DNA of 64,000 nt. Origin: Campanula takesimana. Its lineage: Eukaryota > Streptophyta > Magnoliopsida > Asterales > Campanulaceae. The stretch lies in NCBI GenBank assembly GCA_026119855.1, contig JAOWBW010000364.1, positions 248,001-312,000 on the forward strand. Direction: 5' to 3'. The position numbers and the translations under genes were made by a program. The notes under the pieces are model-generated. The model was not told the origin of the DNA, did no database searches, and saw only the letters and a list, made by a program, of their open reading frames with translations. Below, in pieces: positions 21,383-32,023 of the stretch. Positions within the stretch are counted from its first letter, which is position 1; every line of letters starts with the position of its first letter.

Positions 21383-23692
21383 TGTCACGACCCGAAAACT
21401 AGGCTCTATTTTATTATTAATAAATAATTATTATTTATTTATTTGCTCATCTATTTATTTAAATTATTATTTAATTAATAATTTATGTGTGCATTTTATG
21501 TGTTATAATAAATTATGACTAGCATTTTATTTGGGTCATTTGTGCTAGTGTAAAAGTGTTGAGTCTTAATTGTTAGTGGGGAGTTTGTTTATAGAGAGTA
21601 GGAGTAAGGGAGGGGTCTAAGTGTAAGTTTTGTTTAATCATCTTCTCCCTACTCCCTTTCTTTCTCCCTCACCTCATTCATTCCCAGCAACTCTCCCTCT
21701 CTCTCTCCATTTTGGGTAAGTTTTTCTTCTCTTTCTTCTCTCTACATTCTACCTATCTTCCCCTCATTATCTCTCATTTCTCATAACTTGAAACATGTTT
21801 AGATCGTCGATAGGATCGTAGGGAGCTAAAAATATTTGAATTCCGTCAACCTTGAGAAAATTCGGGTAAGTTACTTTCCCCCCATTTATGTTAAAAATGC
21901 CATCTTTAACTCTATTGATGTTCTTGTTGATATCCATGGCTTCTTTGGTTGAGTTTGGAATTTATTTGTATTTTGTTCATCTTTTGTGATTTTGATAATG
22001 TTCGGATTAAATCTTGGTTTAGGGTTGCTAGATGATGTTATTTAGGTCCCTTATAGACTTATATGTTGTTTTGGGTGCTTGGGTATGCTAATAGAATTTG
22101 GTAGAAATGTTGGGTTGTGAAATGGGTAAGGTTCATGTTTGATTTTGGTAAGAAATGTGAAGAACCCAGGAAAAATTCTGTAGATTTCTCTGTCCGGCGC
22201 AGGAGGTGCGCGCACCCTTTTATTGGAGGCGCGCGCACCCTCCATCTCCATGCTGATGTTTTTCCTTCTGAACTCCGGAGGCGCGCGCACCCCTTGGCGA
22301 TGAAGCGCGCGCACCCTTCTTCCCCCTTTGGGGCGCATCCCTATCTGATTAAGGGAGGCGTGCGCACCCTGTTGGTGGGAGGCGCGCGCACCCCTCTACC
22401 TTCTGTGAAAATCATTGTTTTCTTGTCCAATCTTTTGAAGGCCATAACTTCTTCTTCCGGACTCCGTTTTAATCGAGTAAACTATCGTTTTAAAGCCATT
22501 TTAGTGTACTACGAGATGAGGTGGTTTATTTGGTGGGGATTCAGGTTCAGATTGTGTTGAGCTTTTGGTAGGTGTTCTATAACAAAACGTTTACGATCGG
22601 TCCGTTGTGATAAAGTTTGGGAGAATTGTTTGTGTGGGTTGTGGATAACTCTAGTGTTTAAAAAGGTTCCTTTGTGAACAAATATGTGTGGAATTTGACC
22701 AAGTATCGTTTTGTATTTGTTTGGACATCTTTTGATGTGTTGTTGGATTGGTGCACCTTTTGGTGATTTATTTGAAATGGTTCCCTACTTTGGAATCCTT
22801 AGTTGTTTATTTGAGCTAGTGTTTTATTACTTAGCCCTTACTTGAAAGTCCAGCTGGTATTTTGTGTGTGTTTGGGCGATGCGATACATTATGATGGCAC
22901 AACCAAGTCCATTGTGATGTTGACCATTGTTTTGCCCCATTATTACCCTCCTCCAGATTGGCCTTGGATGTGAGATGAGCTAGCTCCTTTGTGAGCATTA
23001 TAGCTATTGGTTTTCGGGCTTTGACTGTGTGTCATTGTCTCCTTGTTATTGGTTCCGGTACCGGGGATTTCTCTTCATCTTTCATGCTATTATGAAGATG
23101 ATGATTTGTTGATTATTGAAGCTGCGCAGCGACCTTTGTTTGGTTTATCGGTTTGGAAAACCTTGGCTAATATCCTTTGTTATGTGTTCATTTCCGCTGC
23201 TATCTGATATATGATAATTGCTATGTGTTATGTGAATTATTATTGATTATTGCAGCTTAGCATGTCATGTAGTTGCAGTAGTAACTTACTGAGATTTTAT
23301 CTCACCCCATTTCCTTTCAATGTTGTTTTCCTTAACCCCCCCCCCCAGGAGGGAAGGATTAGGAATTGCGGATCGAGGAAGACGTCGAGAGGATTGAGAT
23401 TTTGGGCAGGTTGTTATTGTTCGGTTTGCATTATATAAATGTGTAACCTTCTTGGGGAAAGTTGTATCAACAATGACGTCATTAAGATTTGTAATATTTT
23501 GTATTTTGGGTGTGAGCTTGTGGAGCTTACACTAGTTGTTTTATGGTGTTGTTAAACTTGGATTTTCCAAACCTTGTGTTAAAATCTTTTGGGTATAAAA
23601 ATGAAATTTTTACCTTCTGTATTTTAGAGTTTTTGGTTGTAAGTCGACGTCCAGCTCGCGAGTTCCCGGCCCGAGGGGTCGGGGTCGCGACA
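21383..23692 (+). repeat. LARD-B 3' LTR
   Basis: 2310 bp, same layout as the 5' LTR: GC modules 22197-22395, intact TGAGATTTTATCTCA at 23290-23304, C-run at 23336-23346, TATATAAAT at 23432-23440, end GTCGCGACA at 23692. Confidence 0.9.
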
Positions 23693-25308
23693 CTATTTAT
23701 GCTTAAAATTCATCATGTATGTTGTATGTGTTGATATATGGGTTTATGTTCTTGTTTTAGAAATTTATACTTGAAATTGTGCAAGAACTCATATGAACTT
23801 GATTTTGGAAGCCATGGAAGAAATTGTTGTTCTTGAAGTGATTTGTGAAGATTAGATGATGGATTGTTGGATTGGGATGATGAGTTATGTGTTGTTTGAT
23901 ATATTTGGAGTTAAATGGGGTTTTAATGGAGTTAGAATTGGTTTGGGTCGAGCTCCACAATGGTGGGGAGGTATAAGGGTTGTTATATCTGGATTTAGGA
24001 CAAAAAGAGTGAAATTTGGGTGTATTTTGGGGTCTGGGCGGTCGCCCACTTAGTTTTGGGCGACCTCCCACTAAATCAGCCTCATTTAGCTTGGTAACAG
24101 GGTTCCGGGCGCTCGCCCACTCAATTCCGGGCGCCCGCCCACTTTTTCCAGAATTTAGGTCGATCTTCCGGAGGCCATAACATCTTCGTCCGGACTCCGT
24201 TTTGGACGTGTAAACAATCGTTGGAAAGCTCTTTTCGATTACTATGAAATGGTTCTATTGGCCACATGGTTCCAGATCAGAATGTTTGTCTTTTCGTTGA
24301 GGTTTAAGATCAAGGTGTAGTCTCGGTCTAGGTTCCGTAGTACTATTCTTGTTGACTTAGTTGGGCACCGTGGAACTCTTTAGTAATTGAAATTGGTTCC
24401 TTTGTGAACAATGGTATTATGTAATTTTATCAAGTATTGTTTGGGAATGTTTGGGCATCTTATGATGTGTTCGTGATTGTTCCAATCGAATTGATTTTCG
24501 AGTAAGACTTGGTCTAGGTTTTAGGCGATGTCCTATAGTACCTAGAGGGTTTTTATTGAACACCAAAGTGTAGGGTTTAGTCCGGTCATGATCATGTTCT
24601 AATAAGTGTAACCTTTTGGATTCGTTTGGGGTGTTTAGAATTGGTTCATTATGAACGGAGGTAAAGCGTGAATTGGCAATTGGGTACCTACGGTTTGATT
24701 AACCTTAAGGTGTATTCATTCTGATTTCCTACTTTGGAATTCCAAGTGTGATGAGATGGTTGAGTTCATAGTCCTAGTATATCTTTATGAGTAACTTGTG
24801 GGTATCATATTTAGGATGTGTTTGGTACGTGCCTTATCTTGGAATCATCATGTTTTAATGGTCAATGTTGTTGGGCTTTCTATGAGCAATCTCGTTTATC
24901 GTTGTTGGACTCTTTTATGAGAAACTTCTTGTGTTTGTTGTTGTTGAACTCTTCTTGAGTAATCGTTTGCATCTTTATGGTGATTAATTGGTATGGTTTC
25001 CTACTTTGGAATCTTTGGTTGTTTATCGAGCTAGTATTTATTACTTGGCATTTACTTGAAAGTCCAGCTGGTATTTGTGTGTTTCGGGCGATGTGAAAGA
25101 TTATAATGGCAATGAGCTGAGTCCATTATAATTCTTGACCATTTGTTTGCCCCATTATTACCCTCCTCCAGATTGGCCTTGGATGTGAGATGAGCTAGCC
25201 CCTTTATGAGCATTATAGCTATTGGTTTTGGGCTTTGACTGTGTGTCATCGTCCCCTTGTTGTTATTGGTTCCGGTACCGGGGTTTTCTCTTCAGCTATT
25301 ATGCTACT
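23693..25308 (+). repeat. LARD-A 5' LTR, segment 2
   Basis: Resumes after the second CTATT and ends with CTACT at SIRE-A. Contains four palindromic GC modules at 24030-24150, the conserved CCATAA...CGGACTCCG block at about 24170-24230, and the segment at 25130-25290 shared with LARD-B. Non-coding. Confidence 0.88.
24030..24150 (+). repeat. Palindromic GC modules in LARD-A LTR
   Basis: GGGCGGTCGCCCAC, GGGCGACCTCCCAC, GGGCGCTCGCCCAC and GGGCGCCCGCCCAC. Four related but different self-complementary units. The 3' LTR carries the set at 43597-43711. Confidence 0.8.
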
Positions 25309-26645
25309 TGTTAGGCCCAATTGGTAGGAAAATAGGCTAGAGGGGGGGTGAATAGCCTTTTTAAAACTTTTACAAAGAAACACTTTTAAATGCAAAGTCG
25401 CTTATTAGTTTGCAAACTATTATCAGTAAGCGCAGCGGGTAAAATATGACTTAGTTTTAACTCACAAAGTTGTTTCTAAAAGTTCAATGCAGTTTCAAGA
25501 GATTGGTCAATGGAAATTACAATGAATCAGTACGAACATATGCAATCTGCCGGTGATAGAATTCCAACCGGCAATGATAAGGTAAGCAACAGAGACACAA
25601 GGATTTGGAGAGGTTCACAGTGTAAATACTGCTACGTCCTCTACCAAGTTTGGTCGGAACTTGGATTTTGGTTAAGAGTACTATTAGATTTTTTTAGTCT
25701 ATTACAAGCACGGCTTTGCCGGTATACAAAGACTAAGTTCTAGAAATTTCTAATGGATCGTAAAACAATTCTGACCAAGTGTATTTGAGTGGTAAGTTCA
25801 AGAGAACTTATCTCACTCAGGTGGGTGTGTGAATAACTTAAACAACGTATTCCTTATATGATCTAGTTCGGGAATACTAACAATGTTGTTTGAGTTGGTG
25901 CACAAGTGTATGTCCTATTAAATGATCTAATGATTATATGGACACAGAATGTTTGAGTCTTTAATGAATACTCAAAAAATTCAACTCTCTTCAATGCTCT
26001 ATTTTCACCAACCTTCTTCAATGCTCCAAGTCCACTATTTATAAGAGGAGTAAATGTCTTGAGTCTTGTAGAATAAGGCTTGCAATTTGAATATCCAGCT
26101 GGGTAGTTGAGGAGCATTAAATGCGGTATCTTTAGCATTAATGGCGAAGATATGTGGTACACGCATGCTCGCAAAAGTCTGATGGGTAAAGACCCCTTTG
26201 TCTCAACCGGTTACCTGCAAAAAGCAAGTAGAGACAGAGTATAGCTAAAAGTAGCTATGTGTCAGACGGCGCAGCAATCATTACAGAGCAGGTAAACTAC
26301 TTTTAGATAAAACAGTAAGAAAGGACAGGGACAATCAGCAAGGTTGACTTTAAGATGAAACGATGTAACCTGACTGACAGTACAGACTGTCTTTCTATAT
26401 CGGCAAGTTGAGAATGGAGTTGATCGGCAACTTGTTTAGCAAGTTGATCGGCAGCTAGTTTACTGGTCTGCTGATTTGCTTCCTCTTGCTGGTTTGCCTT
26501 GTTTGAAGAGTTGGAATACACCTGTGCTGGTCACCAAGAATCCTAAGAGTACCTTATAAGGGTTCTAATAAAATTGGGGGATCCTAAGTGATAACTATGA
26601 TTGGGATTAAGCAATTCTATGTCCTAAACATATATTTGAACAACA
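25309..26645 (-). repeat. SIRE-A 3' LTR
   Basis: TGTTAGGCCC to GAACAACA, 1337 bp. Minus-strand TATA (TTATAAATAG) at about 26035-26044. Three TCGGCA motifs at 26399-26455. The small ORFs found here repeat in the other LTR and are not genes. Confidence 0.92.
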
Positions 26646-27014
26646 ATCTCCTCCTAATTGCTTAAGTCCAATCACCCTATCCAAGAACATCTATCTTAGC
26701 TTAGTAAAAGAATGTATAAGGAATGCCTATTTATTATCATTCCATAAGCCAAGTCACACACTAGATGTCTTAAAGAGGTAAAAATACAAAATGATAAAAA
26801 TAAGAGTAAAAGACAAGAAGGATGAGTTGCTGATGGCTTATGATCAGCAGGGAGAATAATAATCTGCAAAAAAAAGTTAGCATGAATAGCAGCAGATATT
26901 ATAAGAGAATATAACATATAAAAATAAGCACACATAAAACAGTAATGGTTAGCAAAGAAGTCTTGGATAAATCGTTGAAGTTCTTCTGGATATCTATATC
27001 ATTGGCTATATTGA
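26646..27014 (-). other. SIRE-A PPT and 3' UTR
   Basis: The minus strand reads AATTAGGAGGAGAT up to the LTR (26646-26659), a clear PPT. The remaining 350 bp are AT-rich with no gene. Confidence 0.8.
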
Positions 27015-30000
27015 CTAGGAAACAGGAGGATCCTCTTGCTGGTCAATGGCCTTTGATGTAGAGTCGGTAAGCTTGGCATTCTTCTTTGCTCTCTTCTCTT
27101 TCTTTTCAGCTTCTCTCTTCTTCCTTCTTTGAGTGCTCTCCAGCCTTTCAGTCAGCATTGCATTGTTGGCTTCCAGAGCAGCTATCTTCACTTGAGCATC
27201 AGCAAGAGCAGACTTGGCAGTAGATAATTCTTTTTCAGTCCTTTCTAGATCTCCGATCTGCAGCCTTTGGTCATCTACTAGTTGCTGTTGAAAAGAGTGC
27301 ATACTCCCCAAACTTTCTGAAAGGGCAATCAGCCTAGATTCTCTGTCCTCCAGCAGATCTTTCAAGTCTTGGATTCTCTTGCATTCCTCCTCCTGATTGG
27401 ACTTAAGGATTTTGTCAGAAAGATCCTCATGAATACGGTTCAACTTGTCACGGAGAAAGAGGCCAGTATCGCCCAGATCGGCACGAGTTACAGGCACTTG
27501 CATATTTTCAGTATCCCCTTCAAGGCAATTGAAGTATTCATACATACTATTCAGTACCACGGGTTTTGACACACCAAGAGAAGAATGCATCAGGAAGGAA
27601 GGAATGAAGTCTTCATTGATAATATCAGCATCTTCTACAAGACCTTCAGGAGCAGGCACAGTCAACTCATCATCTGAAGATAGAACAATCAGTAATGGAG
27701 AGGCTGGCACAGGAAAGGGAGCAGCTGGCAGAGGCAAAACTTGTTGAAGAAAAGAAGCATCAGCAGCATATCTGTCGGCAAGAAGGAACTCAGCAGGAAC
27801 AGACGTGGAAGCAATAGGGTCGGCAGAAGTGACATCGGCACGGACGATCGGCAAAGGAAATGAAGGATGAATAATAACTGCACGTTCAACCGGCAGATGA
27901 AGCACACCATTATCCTCCAGAGAAAGAAAGATAGCCAGGATAAAATTCAAATAAGCACGACCTTCAAGAATCATGGTCATTAACCCGGCATTCATCGGCC
28001 TTGAGGTATAAACCATATGATCGGCACGCTGTCTTGGATGGAACATCGGCAGGGTTAATGCAAGAGCAGTAGATTTCACCAAGTGAAAAAGACCTCGAGA
28101 ATTAGTGGCTCAGTATTCAAGAATGTCAAGGAGTTCATCATTTATCATCATGCATCTCATCATCAGTCCATTTGTGGCGATGCTGACTTCCTTGGGTGAT
28201 GGACCAGGTAGATGAATTTTGCCGCCAATTTTGAGCTTTCCTGGCAAGCAATGGAGAGGTTCAAACGCTGGAGGTCCTTTCACCTTGAGTTTGGAGACCT
28301 TGGGAGCTTTCCCTTTCCTTCTTTTGAACTCAGGTTTAATCCAGGGCAAGAAAGTAAGCCGTTCACTAGTCGAGCTCGGAAGAAATGAGTGATTGGGGCC
28401 AAAAGGATTTGGAATTGATCGGAGAGAATTTGACGGCAGCTCTATATAATCATCAGGATCTATTTCATCCGGGCTGTCATTCCCACCGGTAGCTGCGGCA
28501 ATAGGAGCAGGTTGTGCTTCATCAGCAACAACTGGAGCAATGAGGGCCTCGGGAGCAGGAAGCAAAGGGAAGGAAATAGGAGCAAATAAAGCATCCTAAA
28601 ATTCCTCAAATTGTAAATCAGCAGCAATCAGAGCATCAAGGTCAGCATTATGATCTTGATTGGCATTTTCTGTATCAGCACCTCCTCCCAACTCAACAAT
28701 CTCTCTAACACCAGTAGGAGCTACCAGAATCACATCAGCAGAAGAGATAGAGACCTTAATAATATGAGTGTCGGCAGTTGTCTCAGATGGATGAGTGTCG
28801 GTAGTTGGCTCATCAGCATACACATCAGCAATAACCTCTTCATCAGCACAATCTCCTCCTGATATCAGCAAGCCACCAACTTCATCAGCAGATTGAGTTT
28901 CTTTAGTTTCCTCACTTGATGCAAGTTGGTCTTCTTTAACAATTAGAGGTTGAGTATCCATAGCTTCCTCAACTTGATTCACAAAGGATTCATCAGCAGT
29001 GCTGGTTTCATCAGCAGGTGGAGTTTCTGAAGTTTTCTCAACAGTCTGTTCAACAGACTTATCAGCAGAGCCATGCTCAGAGCCATCACTGGCTAGAACT
29101 GAGTCAGCAAATGCTTCAGCAGAAGATATAGAAGTGGGGGCAGTAGCTGCATGAGCTTGATCAGTAGAGGGCTTTTTGAAGACAATGCTTATTGGCATCT
29201 TATCATACTCACCGATGGAATCAGAAGAAGTGATTGTTTCACCAGCAGCTTTGTGAGAGCAAACAAAATCGGCAGTATCAACAGAACTGACTGGATTTGG
29301 AATGGGTGAGATTGCTGGTGAAGGAACTTGTTCAGGAATAGATGTAGATGCTGGTGTAGAAGCAGCTCTAGCCTTAATAAAGGCCTCTGAATCGTTCAGC
29401 AGATTCAGTGTAATCCTCTGCACATTCTTCACAAATTGAGTAGCTTTAGCACTCTTCTCCAGCCCTTCATTATCGTTGAAGTTCAGCAATTCATCCTCAT
29501 CTTCTGGTCTTCCCAACTGATAAGGATCTTGTTCATCAAAGTTCATCAGCTGGTTGAAGACTAAGGCATAGGCGACCCATACGTCTTGCACCATCAGATC
29601 CTGTCTGATCCTATCTTGAAATAGATAGACTTGATTCCAAGGAAGGGGTAGCAAATCAAAATACCTTCCAAATTTTAATCTCAACTCACTTTCAGACAAC
29701 CTTTGAAATTTTTGAACAGGCACAAACGTCTCTTTGAACATATCGGTAACCCTGTTCAGACTTGTTAAATCAACATAATCGGCAAGATTGCCAGGGGTAA
29801 CTGTCTCCTTCCTTTCCTCATTAAATTGAAGCAACCGGCGAACAAACGGATGGAGATGATCAATGGGGAATACCCAATTCTTTGATAAGACCTTATTGGT
29901 GAAAGACCAATGATTTCTGAAAAAGATGTGAAATGTAGGGTTTCTGATTGGCTTGCATTTTCTGACGGAGGGTCCAGAGGCTACATCAGTAGCAGCATAG

Positions 30001-31253
30001 AGCTCAGGAAAGTATGGAAGATCTAGAATTACCTTTTGAAGAGGGACTCTCACCCTTAAGTCAGAACCAATCAGTCTTTTTCTCTCAGCCATTTCATCGG
30101 CAGCATCGGTTTCAGACTTGATAACCACAGAGGGAGCAGTAAGTGTTGCACCGGCAAGAAGAGATGGTCCAAACCTGATCTGCTTAGCTCTTGGATCAGT
30201 AGAAGGAATTTGAGAGGAAGGAACTTGAGCAACTAAAGGCTTTGGCTTTGGAGCAGCAGGGAGATCATCAGAAGATACAACCTTTGACTTCTTGACTTGA
30301 GGTTTATCAGCAGCTTTGACTAGCCTTCTCTTCTTTGGAGCTGCTGGAGTGGAATCGGCAAGAATCCTGTCGGCAACTGGAGCAGGAGTAGAAACGTCGG
30401 CAGGGACTACATCAGCAACCTTGACAACTTTCTTTGCCTTCTTCTTTTTAGGGGTACCAGCAGCAGGAACAACAATTGTGCTGGTAGGAGCCTTCTTGGA
30501 AATCCTATTCCAATCGGTAAGCTTAAAGGATTTGAGCTTATCAAAGTTAAGACTAGGGGGTGCCGGTGAAGCCCTCACAATTGCTGAGTTGCGCCTCAAG
30601 ATGGTGCTAATCAGCATGTAGTGGCATCCTTTACCGGGATGAGCTTTGTTCTTCTTTCTATCCTCCTTATACTTAATGGCAGCAATGGCGATGACCCTAA
30701 ACAGGTAGGCACACCAGTTGAACTCTTCTTGCAACACGATGGCTACCATCGCTTCAAACTGGACATCAGTAACATGGCTGTGAGAGCCAGATCTGAAAAC
30801 TAAACATCTATCCACAATCTCTGCAAGGGCAAAGAATCTTCTTCTATAGTGAGCTTTGAGATGGTTATCTCCACTGAGTCTGTGACCGGTTCCCCTCATA
30901 AGGGTCCATGCCTTGTCCAAAGTCTGTTCATCAGTAATGGAGTCAGCACCCTCATTCCCAAGCAGAGGGAATACTTCATGAATAGAAGAGGGAGTAACGG
31001 AGATAGGCACGCCGGCGATGGTTGAGGCGATGGAGACGAATACAGAGGAGTCATTGCGATCAGTGATGATGGAGGCATTTGAGAAGAACTCTTGAACTTG
31101 ACCCAAATATATAAACTCAATACCCGTTGGAGAGATGAAGGAGTCTAGAAGAGAGCCAATCAGAAGATTCTTCAAGAAATCACCGTCAAGGGTGTTGTCG
31201 AAGAAGGTGGAGTCAACATAGCCTCCATAGATATCCTTTTCGTTGCTAGACAT
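27015..31253 (-). pseudogene. SIRE-A extra (env-position) ORF, two stops
   Basis: Seen: one reading frame of about 1400 codons from ATG 31253 (MSSNEKD) interrupted only by a TAG at 28596-28598 and a TGA at about 28107-28109. The first 230 residues form a compact domain (FLKNLLIGSLLDSFISPTG, AVAIVLQEEFNW-like, YKEDRKKNKAHPGKGCHYML). The middle is long, acidic and Ala/Asp/Pro rich; Lys-rich patches (PKKKKAKKV, PKKRRLVK) look like nuclear signals. The last 130 residues are a strong coiled coil. Known: resembles transposon-associated plant proteins found after pol in SIRE elements. No signal peptide or membrane span is evident, so nuclear action is at least as likely as an envelope. The frequent Ala-Asp pairs follow from the embedded DNA motif TGCCGAT. 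Confidence 0.75.
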
Positions 31254-32023
31254 TTTCTGCAAAATCACTCAAAAGATCTCACAAGTTAGAATAACTTAGT
31301 TCAAAATAGATTGAAATGCAAGTGTAAAAACATCAAGTAGTTACCAGAAAATAGTGTTAACTCTGGTTGAAGAACGTAAGAGAGAATGAAAGAAGATGAA
31401 CAACACAAGCAGTAGAGATATCAAGATAGAGTGAAGAGCAAAAAGACCAATAGAATTTTAAGTGAGGCTTATATATGTTATGGAAGAGAGAGAGAGAGAA
31501 TAGAAAGGGTTTGCATGGGAGAAAGAGAAATAATGATGAGTTTAACTGTAGCGAATGCCTCGGAGAACGTGCGCACACAATGCATTAAATGCACGAACCG
31601 GACGGTTTAATTTAGACTGTTAAACTTAGGAGAGAGAAAGGGTAGAAACGGCAACAATAAAGTTTAAGGTTACCTTTCTGATTTATCACAAAGAGTAGGG
31701 ATAAATCTTTGACACGATTTGGGTAAGGCGGAGCACACATGTGTCAGAGAGGAGGTGTGACCGATTGTACCTTTGATTTGACTAAGCTTACGTCATGTGT
31801 CAGAGAATCCTTATCCGTTTGAATTGAGATCTACCGATGATTTTTGAATTTTGAATTTTGACAAATCGGCAAGACATGGTTCGGCAAGTTGTTGATCAGC
31901 AAGATATTTACCGGCATGATGTTGTCAGCAATATTTTGTCGGTAATATAATTTGGTCGGCACAATTTTCACACTTGCTGATGAGATCGGCAAGACTAGCA
32001 CAATAGGCAGAGTTAGCACAGTT
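31254..32023 (-). promoter_or_regulatory. Inter-ORF promoter, 5' UTR and leader intron of SIRE-A
   Basis: The minus strand shows CATATATAAGCC (about 31468-31479), then a CT-rich leader. An 88-bp intron (31257-31344) has donor CTG|GTAACT and acceptor TTTTGCAG three bases before ATG 31253. A GA/CT run lies at 31485-31500. TCGGCA-type motifs cluster at 31862-31995. Inference: the extra ORF has its own promoter. SIRE-B has a TATA box in the same place. Confidence 0.6.

Larger units (their letters stand above)
16075..23692 (+). mobile_element. LARD-B: gag-only Ty3/gypsy derivative
   Basis: Complete element of 7618 bp flanked by an exact CTATT duplication (16070-16074, 23693-23697). LTRs 16075-18382 and 21383-23692 (2308 and 2310 bp), about 2% different in the first 330 bases by eye. 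Interior 3000 bp with PBS, broken gag, a trace of protease and no RT or integrase. Inserted in the 5' LTR of LARD-A, so younger than it. Would need enzymes from another element to move. Confidence 0.92.

Noticed and set aside
25510..26521. Small ORFs (60-103 codons) repeated near 38294-39273
   Set aside because: Shadows in the SIRE-A LTRs.
26303..26521. Gln-rich 72-codon ORF in the SIRE-A LTR (also 39055-39273) as a real small protein
   Set aside because: Present in both LTRs and short; no start context or domain. The Gln/Ala/Asp content follows the TCGGCA motif.
27015..31253. Calling the SIRE-A extra ORF a viral-type envelope gene
   Set aside because: No signal peptide or membrane span seen, but basic nuclear-like patches and a coiled coil. 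The env label rests only on position after pol.
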